Shown: positions 9,151 to 19,202, numbered from the stretch's first letter. The stretch is 64,000 nucleotides of DNA from Parapedobacter defluvii (GCF_014642075.1 NZ_BMIK01000002.1:186001-250000), one strand, 5' to 3'. Numbers and translations: made by a program. The notes: generated by a model from the letters alone, not told the origin.

Positions 9151-11769
9151 ATGACAAGTAGGGAAATCCGTGCAGCCTTTTTGGCTTTTTTCAAAAATAA
9201 AGACCACCATATCGTACCTTCCGCACCGGTTGTTGTCAAGAATGATCCAACATTGATGTTTACCAATGCGGGGATGAACCAATTCAAGGACATTTTTCTG
9301 GGTGAGGCCCGCGCACATTTCCCCCGTATAGCGGATACCCAACGTTGCTTGCGTGTTTCGGGAAAACACAACGATTTGGAAGAAGTGGGAATCGACACCT
9401 ATCACCACACCTTATTCGAAATGCTGGGAAACTGGAGTTTCGGTGATTATTTCAAAAAAGAAGCCATCGCCTGGAGCTGGGAATTGCTTACGGAGGTGTA
9501 TAAACTGGATAAAGATAGGCTTTACGTAACGATTTTCGAGGGAGATGAGGCTGACGGGCTGTCTAGGGATGAGGATGCCTATGCCTACTGGAAGACCATT
9601 ATTCCGGAAGACCGTATCTTATTGGGCAACAAGAAGGATAATTTTTGGGAAATGGGAGATACAGGGCCCTGTGGGCCTTGTTCTGAAATACATGTGGACT
9701 GCCGTCCGGATACGGAACGGACTGTGGTGGACGGGAAAACACTGGTTAATGCCGATCATCCACAGGTAATTGAAATCTGGAACCTGGTATTCATGCAGTT
9801 TAATCGTCAGAAAGATGGCTCATTGAATCCACTCCCCGCGAAGCATGTGGATACGGGCATGGGGTTTGAACGGCTGGTACGCGTAATCCAGGGCAAAACG
9901 TCTAACTACGATACCGATGTTTTTCAACCGATTATCGGCTATATCGCCGATAGAGCTGGGATACCCTATGGACAGGATGAAAAGACGGATATTGCCATGC
10001 GTGTGCTGGCTGATCACATCCGTGCCATCAGCTTCACGATTGCCGACGGGCAGTTGCCATCGAACAATAAGGCGGGGTACGTAATCCGACGGATTCTGAG
10101 GCGTGCTGTACGCTATGCCTACACATTTCTTCATTTTAAGGAGCCATTCCTCCACGAGCTGGTTCCGTTGCTGGCGAAACAGTTTGAAGGGGTCTTTGAC
10201 GAGTTGAAGTCTCAGCAGGATTTTGTTCAGAAAGTGGTTCTCGAGGAAGAGCAGTCTTTCCTGCGTACGTTGGTTACAGGTGTTCAGCGTTTTGAGAATT
10301 ATGTAAAGGAAAAGCAAGCAATTACGGGCGATTTTGCTTTCGAATTGTATGATACATTCGGTTTTCCCATAGATCTGACCGAATTGCTGGCGAGAGAAAA
10401 GGGATTGAAGGTAGACATGCGGGGGTTCCAGCAGGCGCTGGCTGCGCAGAAGGACCGTTCAAGGGCCGCTACGGTGATCGATACCGATGATTGGGTGGTA
10501 TTGCATGAAAGCGAGACAGTGGATTTTGTGGGATATGACCGATTGGAATGTGAAACCGAGGTACTCAAATACCGAAAGATCAAGGCAAAGGGCAGGGAAC
10601 AGTATCAATTGGTACTGTCTGTCACACCGTTTTACGCGGAAGGTGGCGGGCAGGCGGGCGATACCGGTACGTTGGTTTCTCAGGAGACCGGCGAACGGAT
10701 CGTTATTACCGACACCAAAAAGGAAAATGGGCTTATCGTGCATTACGCGCAAGTGATTCCGGCGGAGTTGCAGGGGATTTTTGTGGCCAAAGTTGATGCT
10801 CAAAAACGGCGTGATACAGAAGGAAACCATTCGGCTACGCACTTGCTTCATGCTGCGTTGAAGCAGGTACTAGGCAATCATGTGAACCAAAAGGGATCGT
10901 TGGTCAATGCCGATTACCTCCGTTTCGATTTTTCACATTTTGCGAAGGTGAGCGATGAAGAGCTTTTACAGATTGAACGTATTGTAAACGAGAAAGTACG
11001 GGAAAATATTCCACTGAAAGAAGAACGGGATATACCCTTCCAGACGGCAATCGATACCGGGGTGACGGCTTTGTTCGGTGAAAAATACGGAGACCGTGTC
11101 CGGGTAATCACATTTGACGACGGTTTTTCCAAAGAGTTATGCGGAGGCACACATGTACGGGCAACCGGGCAGATCGGTTTTTTTAAAATCATAGCCGAAA
11201 GTGCAGTGGCTGCCGGCGTGCGGCGGATCGAGGCAATTACCGGAAGCGCCGCCGAGCGGTTCGTCGAGGAACAGACATCCATCGTTAATAGGTTCAGGGA
11301 ACTGCTTAACAGTCCCAAGGACTTTGTGTCGGCTTTGGACCGGTTGCTGGAAGAAAATAGCGTATTGAAAAAGGAAGTAGAACGTGCCATAACGGAAAAA
11401 GCACTGAAACTGAAAGAGGAATTAGCTGCGAAAGCCTTCCATGTGAACGGTATTACTTTCATAGCCGAGCAGGTAGACTTACCTAATAACGAGGCCGTGA
11501 AGACCCTGGCTTATGCGCTGAAAGGGGCGGTTGAAAACCTGTTTCTTGTGCTGGCCGCTGAAATTAACGGCAAACCTTCGCTCACCGTGGTTATTTCTGA
11601 TAATCTGGTTAAAGATAAGGGCTGGAATGCAGGTGCCGTGGTGCGGGAACTCGCTAAAGAGATACAAGGCGGCGGCGGCGGACAGGCCTTTTATGCTACG
11701 GCAGGAGGTAAGGATGCCAGTGGCCTGTATCGGGCATTGACCAAGGCACGGGATTTTGTGGATGGATAA
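9151..11769 (+). CDS. alaS: Alanyl-tRNA synthetase
   Basis: AlaS charges tRNA-Ala with alanine and edits mischarged Ser and Gly. The 872-residue protein shows the class II catalytic core (F-x-N-A-G-M-N-Q-F-K, G-P-C-G-P-C-S-E-I), a tRNA-recognition region, the editing domain with H-S-A-T-H-L-L-H and C-G-G-T-H, and a C-terminal DHHA1 domain ending in a glycine run (five Gly) before Q-A-F-Y-A-T. The ATG at 9151 gives the canonical N-terminus M-T-S-R-E-I-R. An upstream in-frame start would lie inside the promoter. Confidence 0.98.
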   Translation: MTSREIRAAFLAFFKNKDHHIVPSAPVVVKNDPTLMFTNAGMNQFKDIFLGEARAHFPRIADTQRCLRVSGKHNDLEEVGIDTYHHTLFEMLGNWSFGDYFKKEAIAWSWELLTEVYKLDKDRLYVTIFEGDEADGLSRDEDAYAYWKTIIPEDRILLGNKKDNFWEMGDTGPCGPCSEIHVDCRPDTERTVVDGKTLVNADHPQVIEIWNLVFMQFNRQKDGSLNPLPAKHVDTGMGFERLVRVIQGKTSNYDTDVFQPIIGYIADRAGIPYGQDEKTDIAMRVLADHIRAISFTIADGQLPSNNKAGYVIRRILRRAVRYAYTFLHFKEPFLHELVPLLAKQFEGVFDELKSQQDFVQKVVLEEEQSFLRTLVTGVQRFENYVKEKQAITGDFAFELYDTFGFPIDLTELLAREKGLKVDMRGFQQALAAQKDRSRAATVIDTDDWVVLHESETVDFVGYDRLECETEVLKYRKIKAKGREQYQLVLSVTPFYAEGGGQAGDTGTLVSQETGERIVITDTKKENGLIVHYAQVIPAELQGIFVAKVDAQKRRDTEGNHSATHLLHAALKQVLGNHVNQKGSLVNADYLRFDFSHFAKVSDEELLQIERIVNEKVRENIPLKEERDIPFQTAIDTGVTALFGEKYGDRVRVITFDDGFSKELCGGTHVRATGQIGFFKIIAESAVAAGVRRIEAITGSAAERFVEEQTSIVNRFRELLNSPKDFVSALDRLLEENSVLKKEVERAITEKALKLKEELAAKAFHVNGITFIAEQVDLPNNEAVKTLAYALKGAVENLFLVLAAEINGKPSLTVVISDNLVKDKGWNAGAVVRELAKEIQGGGGGQAFYATAGGKDASGLYRALTKARDFVDG

Positions 11770-11801
11770 ATGGCAAGTTTAAGGATTAATAACGGTTTCG
11801 A

Positions 11802-12899
11802 ATGAAAAGAATCGCTGTAATAACCGGATTTTTAGTATACTTGTTGCCGGCCTGTACCGATAACGAGCAGTTCACGATCGAGGGAGAGATCAGTAATGCC
11901 GGAAATACACACACTGTATCGTTGTATGAAGCGGATCGGAAATTGGATTCCGTGTTTTTGAACGAACAGGGTAGGTTTGTATTGCGGCGTACGGCTTCCC
12001 ACCCCAGGCTGCTCACATTGCAGGCGGGTACCAAAAAATATCATCTGATTCTACAGAATGGCGACCGTGTCACGTTCCATGCCGATCTGATGTCGGATGG
12101 GAACGATTACGAAATTTCCGGTTCGCCATTGTCCGAAAAGATACAGCATTTTGCTAGTACGATTGCTGAGAAAGAACAGTTTGAGGCAGAATTGGAATCT
12201 TCGTTTGCCAGCCAGGCTGCCCGATTGGATGACGCAGCACTGATGAATCTGAGGGAGCAGTTTATGCAAAAATACCGGCAGCACATGAAAAGTTACACAG
12301 ATGCGGCCGTACGGTTTGCAAATGAACACGATGACCTGGCCGGCTTTTACGCAATGAGTACGCTGGATAAGGAAGTGGCTGAAACGGAGCTGGTAGCCTA
12401 TGCAGACCGGATAGCGGGGCGGTGGGATGATAATGTGCAGGTACGGCAATTTATAGACGAAATGGCGCGTCTGAAACGACTGGCTATCGGCCAGCCGGCG
12501 CCTGATTTTGAATCGTTAACCCCCAACAATCAACGGGTCAAATTGTCTGACTTTCGCGGGAAATATACATTAGTGGATTTTTGGGCCTCCTGGTGTGGAC
12601 CCTGCCGGCAGGAAAACCCGAATATCGTAAAGCAATACCATACATATAAGGATAAAGGGTTTACCATATTGGGGGTATCGCTTGATGACAATCCCGGCTC
12701 CTGGATGCGTGCCATCAAGGACGATGGATTGGAATGGACTCAGGTTTCGGACTTGCAGCAATGGGGTAGCGAAGTGGTGGGCTTGTACCGCATACAGGCT
12801 ATTCCGACCTCCTATCTCCTTGATCCGAAGGGGATTATTGTTGCTAAGAACCTGCGGGGTGCTGAGTTGGAAGCTTTTTTAAAGAAAACATTGGATTAG
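11802..12899 (+). CDS. Thioredoxin-like lipoprotein with DUF4369 domain (TlpA/ResA type)
   Basis: This predicted periplasm-facing thiol-disulfide oxidoreductase has 365 residues. A lipoprotein signal peptide ends at a lipobox L-P-A-C (Cys18). The N-terminal beta-rich part (about 23-110) resembles DUF4369, a helical linker follows, and a TlpA/AhpC-type thioredoxin domain spans about 230-365 with active site W-C-G-P-C and the cis-Pro segment I-P-T-S-Y. This architecture is common in Bacteroidota, where several copies per genome are normal. The physiological substrate is unknown. It follows alaS by 32 bases and may be read through from it. Confidence 0.9.
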   Translation: MKRIAVITGFLVYLLPACTDNEQFTIEGEISNAGNTHTVSLYEADRKLDSVFLNEQGRFVLRRTASHPRLLTLQAGTKKYHLILQNGDRVTFHADLMSDGNDYEISGSPLSEKIQHFASTIAEKEQFEAELESSFASQAARLDDAALMNLREQFMQKYRQHMKSYTDAAVRFANEHDDLAGFYAMSTLDKEVAETELVAYADRIAGRWDDNVQVRQFIDEMARLKRLAIGQPAPDFESLTPNNQRVKLSDFRGKYTLVDFWASWCGPCRQENPNIVKQYHTYKDKGFTILGVSLDDNPGSWMRAIKDDGLEWTQVSDLQQWGSEVVGLYRIQAIPTSYLLDPKGIIVAKNLRGAELEAFLKKTLD

Positions 12900-12999
12900 T
12901 GCATATTCTGTGTTAATAGCATGTGTGGTTTAACGATTTATTAATCTTGATTTAACGGTGATTTGTCATTAAGTACATACTTTAGCAAAAAAAAACACG

Positions 13000-13686
13000 A
13001 TGAGCACTGCAAAACAAAAGATCTTGGTGGTCGACGATGAACCCGATATTGTGGAACTGATTGCATATAATCTCAAACGGGAAGGATATCAGGTACACAC
13101 CGCGTCCAATGGACAGGAAGCTGTGACGACGGCCAAGAAGATCATGCCTGATCTGATTATCCTGGATGTAATGATGCCCAAAATGGATGGAATAGAGGCT
13201 TGCCGAATCATGCGGGCTATGCCGGAATTCAAAAGTACGTTCATGGTGTTTCTTACCGCACGCAGTGAGGAATATTCGGAGATAGCAGGATTCAATGTCG
13301 GTGCGGACGATTACATTGCTAAGCCCATCAAACCCCGTGCATTGCTGAGCCGTATCAATGCCATTCTGAGACGGAACGCCCCAACGGATGAAATTCCGAA
13401 TGAGAAGCTGGAAATTTCAGATTTGGTGATCGATCGGGAAGCTTTTTTGGTATTCAGAAACGGCGAAAAGATAGTGCTGGCCAAAAAGGAATTTGAATTA
13501 CTTTATCTGTTAGCTTCTAAACCGGGCAAAGTTTATACCCGCGAGGTAATTTTAAAGAATATCTGGGAAGACTCGGTAGTGGTCACCAACCGGACCATTG
13601 ACGTACACATCCGCAAATTGCGCGAAAAAATAGGTGAAAATTACGTCTCCACCGTAAAAGGTGTGGGGTATAAATTTGAGGCCTAA
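13000..13686 (+). CDS. OmpR/PhoB-family response regulator
   Basis: This 228-residue two-component regulator binds DNA when phosphorylated. The receiver domain (about 6-122) has the acidic pair D-D-E, phospho-acceptor Asp56 in L-D-V-M-M-P, a switch Thr in F-L-T-A-R and Lys108 in A-K-P-I. The C-terminal winged-helix domain (about 135-226) ends with the usual R-K-L-R-E-K-I and G-V-G-Y-K-F. It most resembles PhoB/RprY-type regulators. No histidine kinase gene is adjacent, so it is an orphan here. Its stop overlaps the convergent hutH end by four bases. Confidence 0.93.
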   Translation: MSTAKQKILVVDDEPDIVELIAYNLKREGYQVHTASNGQEAVTTAKKIMPDLIILDVMMPKMDGIEACRIMRAMPEFKSTFMVFLTARSEEYSEIAGFNVGADDYIAKPIKPRALLSRINAILRRNAPTDEIPNEKLEISDLVIDREAFLVFRNGEKIVLAKKEFELLYLLASKPGKVYTREVILKNIWEDSVVVTNRTIDVHIRKLREKIGENYVSTVKGVGYKFEA

Positions 13687-15245
13687 ATCCGGAACGCATC
13701 ATACGCCGATTTATTAAGGGGGCAATGGCTGGTTTTAGCGGCCTGATTTGCGGTTTCCAAAAGCTTTCCGCTATGGATCAGATGCTGGAGCTTTTCGATG
13801 TCGTCGGCAAAAATCCGGTCGCGATCCGCAAAGGGAACCTCTGTTCTTACCAGCGTATGGCAAGCTTCCAATACCGCTGATGACCTGAGGGGACGACGAA
13901 ATTCCAGGGCCTGTGCCGCATACAACAATTCGATGGCCAGAATGTATTCGAGGTTGTCAAGAACGCTATTCAATTTACGGGCACCGATCGCGCCCATCGA
14001 TACGTGATCTTCCTGACCCAGAGACGTCGGAATACTATCCGCACTTGCCGGAAAACACAATGTTTTATTTTCAGATACCAATGCAGCTGATGTATACTGT
14101 GGTACCATGAAACCCGAGTGAAGGCCTGCATTCGGTATCAGCAGCTTGGGAAGACCATACCGGCCTTCGATGATGAGATAACTCCGGCGATCCGAAATAT
14201 TACCCAGCTCCGCGGCACCGACAGTGGCATAATCAATGGCTAGGGCCAAGGGCTGGCCATGGAAATTACCGCCGCTGATGGCTTCATGCGGGCCCAATAC
14301 GATGGGATTATCGGTGACGGCATTGATTTCGATTTCGGTGAGCTCTTTGAGATGCAGCCAAGCCGTCCGTGAAGCCCCATGCACCTGGGGCATACACCTC
14401 AATGAGTATGGATCCTGTACACGTCCGCAATCGGGATGGGAATTGGCAATCTCGGATGTATGGAGCAATTCCCACAGGCGATGAGCGACTAACTGATTGC
14501 CCGGAAACGGCCGGATTTCGTGTAGGCGTGAATCAAATGGTTTGTAAGAGCCCATCAGTCCTTCCAACGACATCGCTCCGATCAGATCGGCTACTTCCAG
14601 TGCGTTGTACATCCGGTGTAAGGCGTGCACAGCGTAGGCTGCTATGAACTGAGTGCCATTGATGAGTGCCAATCCTTCTTTGGGGCCAAGCTGAAGTGGA
14701 GACATCCCATAGGCCTTCAGTGCCACGTCGGCGGGTATGATGCCCCCTTTGTAATACACGTTGCCCAGTCCGATGAGCGGCAAAAACAGGTGGGAAAGCG
14801 GGGCAAGATCACCGGATGCACCAACCGAACCCCGGGAAGGCACAACGGGGATGAGATCCTGTTCAGCCATCCAGATAATGCGTTCCAATGTACGTAGTTG
14901 CACACCGGAATACCCTTGGGCTAGCGCCTGCGCTTTGATAATCATCATCGTTTTAGCAACGCTGGCCGGAATGGGGTTGCCAACGCCAACTGCATGGCTC
15001 TGCAGCAGATTGTATTGCAGTTGGGGTGTATCTTCGGCGGAAATGATGGTATCGCATAAAGGGCCGAATCCTGTGTTGATGCCGTATACGACATCGTTGT
15101 GGGATACCATGCTTTTTACAAACGCTTCGGATTGATCCACTTTATGCCGTGACTTGGCAGAAAGTGTTCCCTGAAGGAGGCCCCGTGTGAGCCCTATAAC
15201 CGATCCTATCGTAAGTTTGTCAGTACCGTACCGAAAATTCTTCAT
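13683..15245 (-). CDS. hutH: Histidine ammonia-lyase
   Basis: HutH converts L-histidine to urocanate and ammonia, the first step of histidine breakdown. The 520-residue protein carries the MIO cofactor-forming tripeptide Ala143-Ser144-Gly145 within G-S-V-G-A-S-G-D-L-A-P-L, the N-terminal Y-G-I-N-T-G-F-G-P motif and the G-N-F-H-G-Q-P segment. These features fit the HAL/PAL family. Histidine rather than another aromatic amino acid is inferred from overall family likeness. No other hut gene is adjacent. Start M-K-N-F-R-Y is the only good ATG. Confidence 0.93.
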   Translation of the reverse strand: MKNFRYGTDKLTIGSVIGLTRGLLQGTLSAKSRHKVDQSEAFVKSMVSHNDVVYGINTGFGPLCDTIISAEDTPQLQYNLLQSHAVGVGNPIPASVAKTMMIIKAQALAQGYSGVQLRTLERIIWMAEQDLIPVVPSRGSVGASGDLAPLSHLFLPLIGLGNVYYKGGIIPADVALKAYGMSPLQLGPKEGLALINGTQFIAAYAVHALHRMYNALEVADLIGAMSLEGLMGSYKPFDSRLHEIRPFPGNQLVAHRLWELLHTSEIANSHPDCGRVQDPYSLRCMPQVHGASRTAWLHLKELTEIEINAVTDNPIVLGPHEAISGGNFHGQPLALAIDYATVGAAELGNISDRRSYLIIEGRYGLPKLLIPNAGLHSGFMVPQYTSAALVSENKTLCFPASADSIPTSLGQEDHVSMGAIGARKLNSVLDNLEYILAIELLYAAQALEFRRPLRSSAVLEACHTLVRTEVPFADRDRIFADDIEKLQHLIHSGKLLETANQAAKTSHCPLNKSAYDAFRI

Positions 15246-15350
15246 GTATGCAACAGGTTATTCGGCAATTCGCTTAGAAAACGCAGATTATCTATGAATT
15301 TGTACAATAATCGGAACTATTCAGTAATTCCGCAATAGAAAATCCTTTTT

Positions 15351-15380
15351 TTTGGCAATGTGACAAACTTTTTAACTTTA
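15351..15380 (+). promoter_or_regulatory. Promoter of the trmN6-like gene
   Basis: TTTG (15351-15354), 18 bases, then TAACTTTA (15373-15380), one base off TAnnTTTG. The ATG at 15387 lies only six bases further, so the transcript is probably leaderless or nearly so. Confidence 0.55.
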
Positions 15381-15386
15381 CCCCGT

Positions 15387-16097
15387 ATGTCTATATTCCG
15401 CTTCAAACAATTTGCAGTTGATCAGACCGGAAGTACCATGAAGATTAATACCGATGGTGTATTGCTGGGGGCTGTCGCCTTTGCGACAAATCCCGTTCGC
15501 ATCCTCGATATAGGTACGGGTACAGGCGTGATCGCCTTGATGCTGGCACAACGGTTTCCCGGGGCGACGGTAGCCGCCATCGAAATGGATGCAACAGCGG
15601 CCAGGCTGGCGGGCAAGAATTTTATCAGATCCGTTTTCGCGGAGCGCATTTCTGCTCAGGAGGTGGCACTGGCAGATTTCCAGCCGGAGAAACCTTTTGA
15701 TCTCATCGTATCCAATCCGCCCTTTTTTCTGCATGCGCTTAAAAACCGCGATCGGCGGAAACAGGTATCACGGCATACCAACGTGTTATTTTACTCCCAG
15801 TTGCTGGAGCGGGCGGCTATGTGGCTGGAAGAAAAGGGGAGCCTTCAGCTTATACTCCCGGTTTCTTTGGCGGAATGGATCGAACAACGGGCAACCGGTG
15901 AGTACGGGATGGTCGTGCAAGGACGGCTAGCTATCCGTTCGTTTGTATCCCAACCTCCGATCCGCCGCATCGTAGCCATAGGCAAACTTCCGTCAGCGCT
16001 CCCTGCACTTACCGGCGATTTGGTGATTTACGAAGACAAAGGCATATACAGTCCTGCATACCGGGCATTGCTGAAAGACTTTTTTGTGGCGTTCTAA
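15387..16097 (+). CDS. tRNA1(Val) (adenine37-N6)-methyltransferase-like protein
   Basis: This SAM-dependent methyltransferase of the TrmN6/YfiC family would methylate A37 N6 in tRNA-Val. The 236-residue product has a Rossmann SAM site I-L-D-I-G-T-G-T-G and the catalytic N-P-P-F motif of N6-adenine methyltransferases, preceded by the family's F-x-x-F segment and M-K-I-N-T-D-G-V-L-L-G. The ATG at 15387 (M-S-I-F-R-F-K) is preferred over a GTG at 15360, which overlaps the promoter. The exact target is family knowledge only. Confidence 0.87.
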   Translation: MSIFRFKQFAVDQTGSTMKINTDGVLLGAVAFATNPVRILDIGTGTGVIALMLAQRFPGATVAAIEMDATAARLAGKNFIRSVFAERISAQEVALADFQPEKPFDLIVSNPPFFLHALKNRDRRKQVSRHTNVLFYSQLLERAAMWLEEKGSLQLILPVSLAEWIEQRATGEYGMVVQGRLAIRSFVSQPPIRRIVAIGKLPSALPALTGDLVIYEDKGIYSPAYRALLKDFFVAF

Positions 16098-16119
16098 GAA
16101 TCCTTATATTCGCCTTTAT

Positions 16120-16614
16120 ATGACCAGGATCGGATTGCTTTCGGATACACACGGTTACTTGGATGAGGCCGTATTCAACTATTTTGAGTCGTGCGACGAA
16201 ATATGGCATGCGGGAGATTTCGGAAATATTGCCGTGGCAGATACACTTGCGGCCTTTAAACCCTTAAAGGGGGTATATGGGAACATAGACGGTAAAGATA
16301 TCCGGGCTGTGTATCCCGAACACCTGCGTTTCGATTGCGAAGCCGTGGATGTCTGGATGACCCACATCGGTGGTTACCCTAATCACTACAGCCCCCAGGT
16401 GCGCAAAGCCATCCAATTGAACCCTCCAAAGCTCTTTATTTGCGGGCATTCGCATATTCTCAAGGTGATGTACGATCAAAAGTTACAGTGTTTACACCTC
16501 AACCCCGGAGCCGCGGGAAAACAGGGGTGGCACAAAGTCCGTACGCTTTTACGTTTTAGCATCGACGATAAGCGTATTGAAAACCTGGAAGTGATAGAAT
16601 TGAGAGGCAATTAA
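16120..16614 (+). CDS. YfcE/MJ0936-family metallophosphoesterase
   Basis: This 164-residue calcineurin-like phosphodiesterase has the metal ligands in S-D-T-H-G near the N-terminus, H-A-G-D-F, G-N-I-D-G and the C-terminal G-H-S-H. Members hydrolyse phosphodiesters in vitro, but the natural substrate is unknown. The ATG at 16120 gives M-T-R-I-G-L-L-S-D-T-H, the standard start. A longer reading from 16084 overlaps the previous gene. A TATATTCG element (16105-16112) sits seven bases before the ATG, again implying a very short leader. Confidence 0.9.
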   Translation: MTRIGLLSDTHGYLDEAVFNYFESCDEIWHAGDFGNIAVADTLAAFKPLKGVYGNIDGKDIRAVYPEHLRFDCEAVDVWMTHIGGYPNHYSPQVRKAIQLNPPKLFICGHSHILKVMYDQKLQCLHLNPGAAGKQGWHKVRTLLRFSIDDKRIENLEVIELRGN

Positions 16615-16646
16615 TTTTTTATTTACACTAAGTTTTTATGATTTAC

Positions 16647-16676
16647 TTGCTTAAATGGCATTTTTGGCTATTTTTG
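16647..16676 (+). promoter_or_regulatory. Promoter of fbp
   Basis: TTG (16647-16649), 19 bases, then TATTTTTG (16669-16676) matches the Bacteroidota consensus. Expected leader is about 40 bases. Confidence 0.8.
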
Positions 16677-16720
16677 TCCGAAATTTTAAAATATAAAATA
16701 CACTAACTAAAACGGACTCT

Positions 16721-17740
16721 ATGACGAAAGTGACCACGTTGGGCCAGTTCATTATTGAAAAGCAGGCAGACTTTCCGTATGCGAAGGGTGAATTGTCAAG
16801 GCTTTTGCGCGATATCGGTATTGCCGCAAAAATTGTAAACAGGGAGGTAAACAAAGCCGGGCTTGTCGATATACTCGGGGATAACGGTACCACCAATATT
16901 CAGGGAGAAGGCCAGAAGAAGCTCGACGTGTATGCAGATGAGCAATTCATCTCAGCTTTGCGTAGTGGCGGCGAATGCTGTCTGGTTGCCTCTGAGGAAC
17001 ACGATGATTGTATTTTTATCGATTCACATGTATCGCAAGATGCCAAATATATCGTTTGTATCGATCCATTGGATGGTTCTTCGAACATTGATGTCAATGT
17101 TTCTGTCGGTACCATTTTTTCCATATACAGACGCATGAATCCGGTGGGACCCGTACGGCCCGAGGAAGTGCTTCAAAAAGGAACTTGTCAGGTTGCGGCG
17201 GGCTATGTGGTGTATGGTTCTTCCACGATGCTGGTTTATACCACAGGCAAGGGGGTGAACGGCTTCACACTCGATCCCTCGATCGGTGAGTTTTGTCTTT
17301 CACATCCCAATATGCGGATACCGCTTGATGGGACGATTTATTCGATTAACGAAGGAAACTACGTGAAATTTCCACAGGGGGTAAAAGATTACATCAAATA
17401 TTGCCAGGTAGAAGAGAAGGAGACCAACCGGCCTTTTACTTCCCGGTATATCGGATCAATGGTGGCCGATGTACATCGCAATTTGATCAAAGGCGGGGTT
17501 TTTCTGTATCCCACTACGTCATCCCATCCCCAAGGCAAATTGCGCTTGATGTACGAATGCAATCCATTGGCTTTCATCGTCGAGCAGGCAGGTGGGAAAG
17601 CAACCGATGGGTATCGCCGGATCCTGGATATCCAACCCCGGAATCTCCATGAGCGCACACCGATTTTTATCGGTAGTACAGCAATGGTGGAAAAAGTGGA
17701 GGAGTTTATACAGTTAGAGGCTGTCCCGCACTTCCAGTAG
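16721..17740 (+). CDS. fbp: Class I fructose-1,6-bisphosphatase
   Basis: Fbp hydrolyses fructose-1,6-bisphosphate to fructose-6-phosphate in gluconeogenesis. The 339-residue protein has the metal-binding signature [10 protein letters not shown] and the class I layout, including an N-terminal region with [17 protein letters not shown]. Length and motifs match class I rather than the GlpX class. Its last 27 bases overlap the 3' end of the convergent MerR gene, so each transcript carries antisense to the other's tail. Confidence 0.97.
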   Translation: MTKVTTLGQFIIEKQADFPYAKGELSRLLRDIGIAAKIVNREVNKAGLVDILGDNGTTNIQGEGQKKLDVYADEQFISALRSGGECCLVASEEHDDCIFIDSHVSQDAKYIVCIDPLDGSSNIDVNVSVGTIFSIYRRMNPVGPVRPEEVLQKGTCQVAAGYVVYGSSTMLVYTTGKGVNGFTLDPSIGEFCLSHPNMRIPLDGTIYSINEGNYVKFPQGVKDYIKYCQVEEKETNRPFTSRYIGSMVADVHRNLIKGGVFLYPTTSSHPQGKLRLMYECNPLAFIVEQAGGKATDGYRRILDIQPRNLHERTPIFIGSTAMVEKVEEFIQLEAVPHFQ

Positions 17741-18049
17741 GAAGGCTTTCAGGCGCTGGAGTGAGTCAATCACCCGTTGGTTTTCCCGCGCTTCACTTTT
17801 GTTGTCCCGCAGATAATCTCTCGCCCCCTGCAATGTGTATCCTTTATCTTTGACCAAATTGAAGATGATTTTCAGATTGGCAATGTCGTCCGGCGTAAAC
17901 AGGCGGTTGCCTTTCTTATTCTTCTTGGGTTGAAGAATATCGAACTCACGTTCGTAAAACCGTATTTGGGACGCATTGACGCCAAACATGGCCGTCACTT
18001 CCCCCATGGTGTAATAGAGTTTGTTGATTTCGCGCTCTTTGTAAGGCAT
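17714..18049 (-). CDS. MerR-family transcriptional regulator
   Basis: This small (111-residue) DNA-binding protein has an N-terminal MerR helix-turn-helix ([11 protein letters not shown], then Q-I-R-F-Y-E-R-E-F) and a C-terminal dimerisation helix. There is no effector domain or metal-binding cysteine, so it resembles the short MerR-like proteins widespread in Bacteroidota whose targets are unknown. On the minus strand a TATCTTTG element lies about 30 bases upstream. It overlaps the end of fbp. Confidence 0.87.
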   Translation of the reverse strand: MPYKEREINKLYYTMGEVTAMFGVNASQIRFYEREFDILQPKKNKKGNRLFTPDDIANLKIIFNLVKDKGYTLQGARDYLRDNKSEARENQRVIDSLQRLKAFLLEVRDSL

Positions 18050-18116
18050 ATAACGAACCAGATTAATGCACCTTGTATTGCAAAGATACGATTACCCTTG
18101 GAATATCCTAAGGCTA

Positions 18117-19085
18117 TCAATCAAACGACTGATTTTCCTGGGAAGCAGCTTCTAGAATCGCTACATATTCTGCGGGTGAAAGATCATTATAGATGAAATT
18201 TATGGGATTCACCGGTTTGCTGTTTTTATGCACTTCGTAATGTACATGAGGGCCTGTGGAAATTCCCGTGTTGCCCACGTAACCGATCAGGTCACCTCGT
18301 TTTACCTGTTGACCCACCCGTACAGCGAACCGGTTCATATGGCCGTATAGCGTTTTATAGCTGTAGCCATGATTGATGATTATCCGCTGTCCATATCCGC
18401 TATCCATTCCCACCGCTTCGACCTTTCCATTTCCGGTTGCGTAAATCGGAGTACCTACGGGTGCCGCAAAATCGATTCCCGCGTGCATTTTCCGGATTTT
18501 ATATACCGGGTGTATCCGGATCCCGAAACCTGATACACCAACCTGTCCTTTCCGGCTGTCTACGGGTTGGATGGCTGGTATGCTTGCCATCATTTCCGCT
18601 TTGGATTTAGCCATTTCCGTCAGCTCATCGTACGATTTCGATTGTATATACAGTGCCTTGGTTATGTAATCGAGTTTTTTGGCCGTTTCAACCATCAAAT
18701 CTGAATTGCTGAAGTGTTCCAGGCTTTTATATCGGTTAATGCCGCCAAATCCCGCTTTGCGGATATCAGGATCGATGGGGTCTGCTTCAAAAATGACCCG
18801 GTAAATATGATCGTCGCGGCGCTGCATGCTTTCGAGGGAAGCATCGATCTGTTTCATGCGTTCCTGCATCAGGTTGTATTGAAGCGCCATTTGGTCCATT
18901 TCCCGCTGCATCTGTTTTTCTTTGGGCGAGTCAAAAAATGTGAAACCCACATAGAAAAGAAAAATGGCACAAGCGAAGGAACTGGTCAGGAAGCCGATAA
19001 TTCGTAAAACCCAGGTCTTGGTGCTTGTTTTTATTTTCTCATATTTCAGCGTATGAGAATTATAATGATACTTTGTTTTCGCCAT
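18117..19085 (-). CDS. M23-family peptidoglycan endopeptidase
   Basis: This 322-residue predicted zinc metallopeptidase is anchored to the inner membrane and cuts peptidoglycan cross-links. A basic N-terminus is followed by one transmembrane helix (about residues 27-50), a helical, Met/Gln-rich coiled-coil region (about 58-100), and the LytM/peptidase M23 domain (about 190-300) with H-A-G-I-D-F as the first metal motif and H-V-H-Y-E-V-H as the second. All ligands appear present, so it is probably active. It stands upstream of the MerR gene on the same strand (67-base gap). Confidence 0.92.
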   Translation of the reverse strand: MAKTKYHYNSHTLKYEKIKTSTKTWVLRIIGFLTSSFACAIFLFYVGFTFFDSPKEKQMQREMDQMALQYNLMQERMKQIDASLESMQRRDDHIYRVIFEADPIDPDIRKAGFGGINRYKSLEHFSNSDLMVETAKKLDYITKALYIQSKSYDELTEMAKSKAEMMASIPAIQPVDSRKGQVGVSGFGIRIHPVYKIRKMHAGIDFAAPVGTPIYATGNGKVEAVGMDSGYGQRIIINHGYSYKTLYGHMNRFAVRVGQQVKRGDLIGYVGNTGISTGPHVHYEVHKNSKPVNPINFIYNDLSPAEYVAILEAASQENQSFD

Positions 19086-19202
19086 TAGCGCTGTATTTGA
19101 TTCACTTCAGTTCACAGTTCAGACTGACTTCGATACTGCGGTCGCCAATTAGTTGAAAACAAACTTATATAAAATTGCCTTTATGTACAAAATTAAAATC
19201 AG

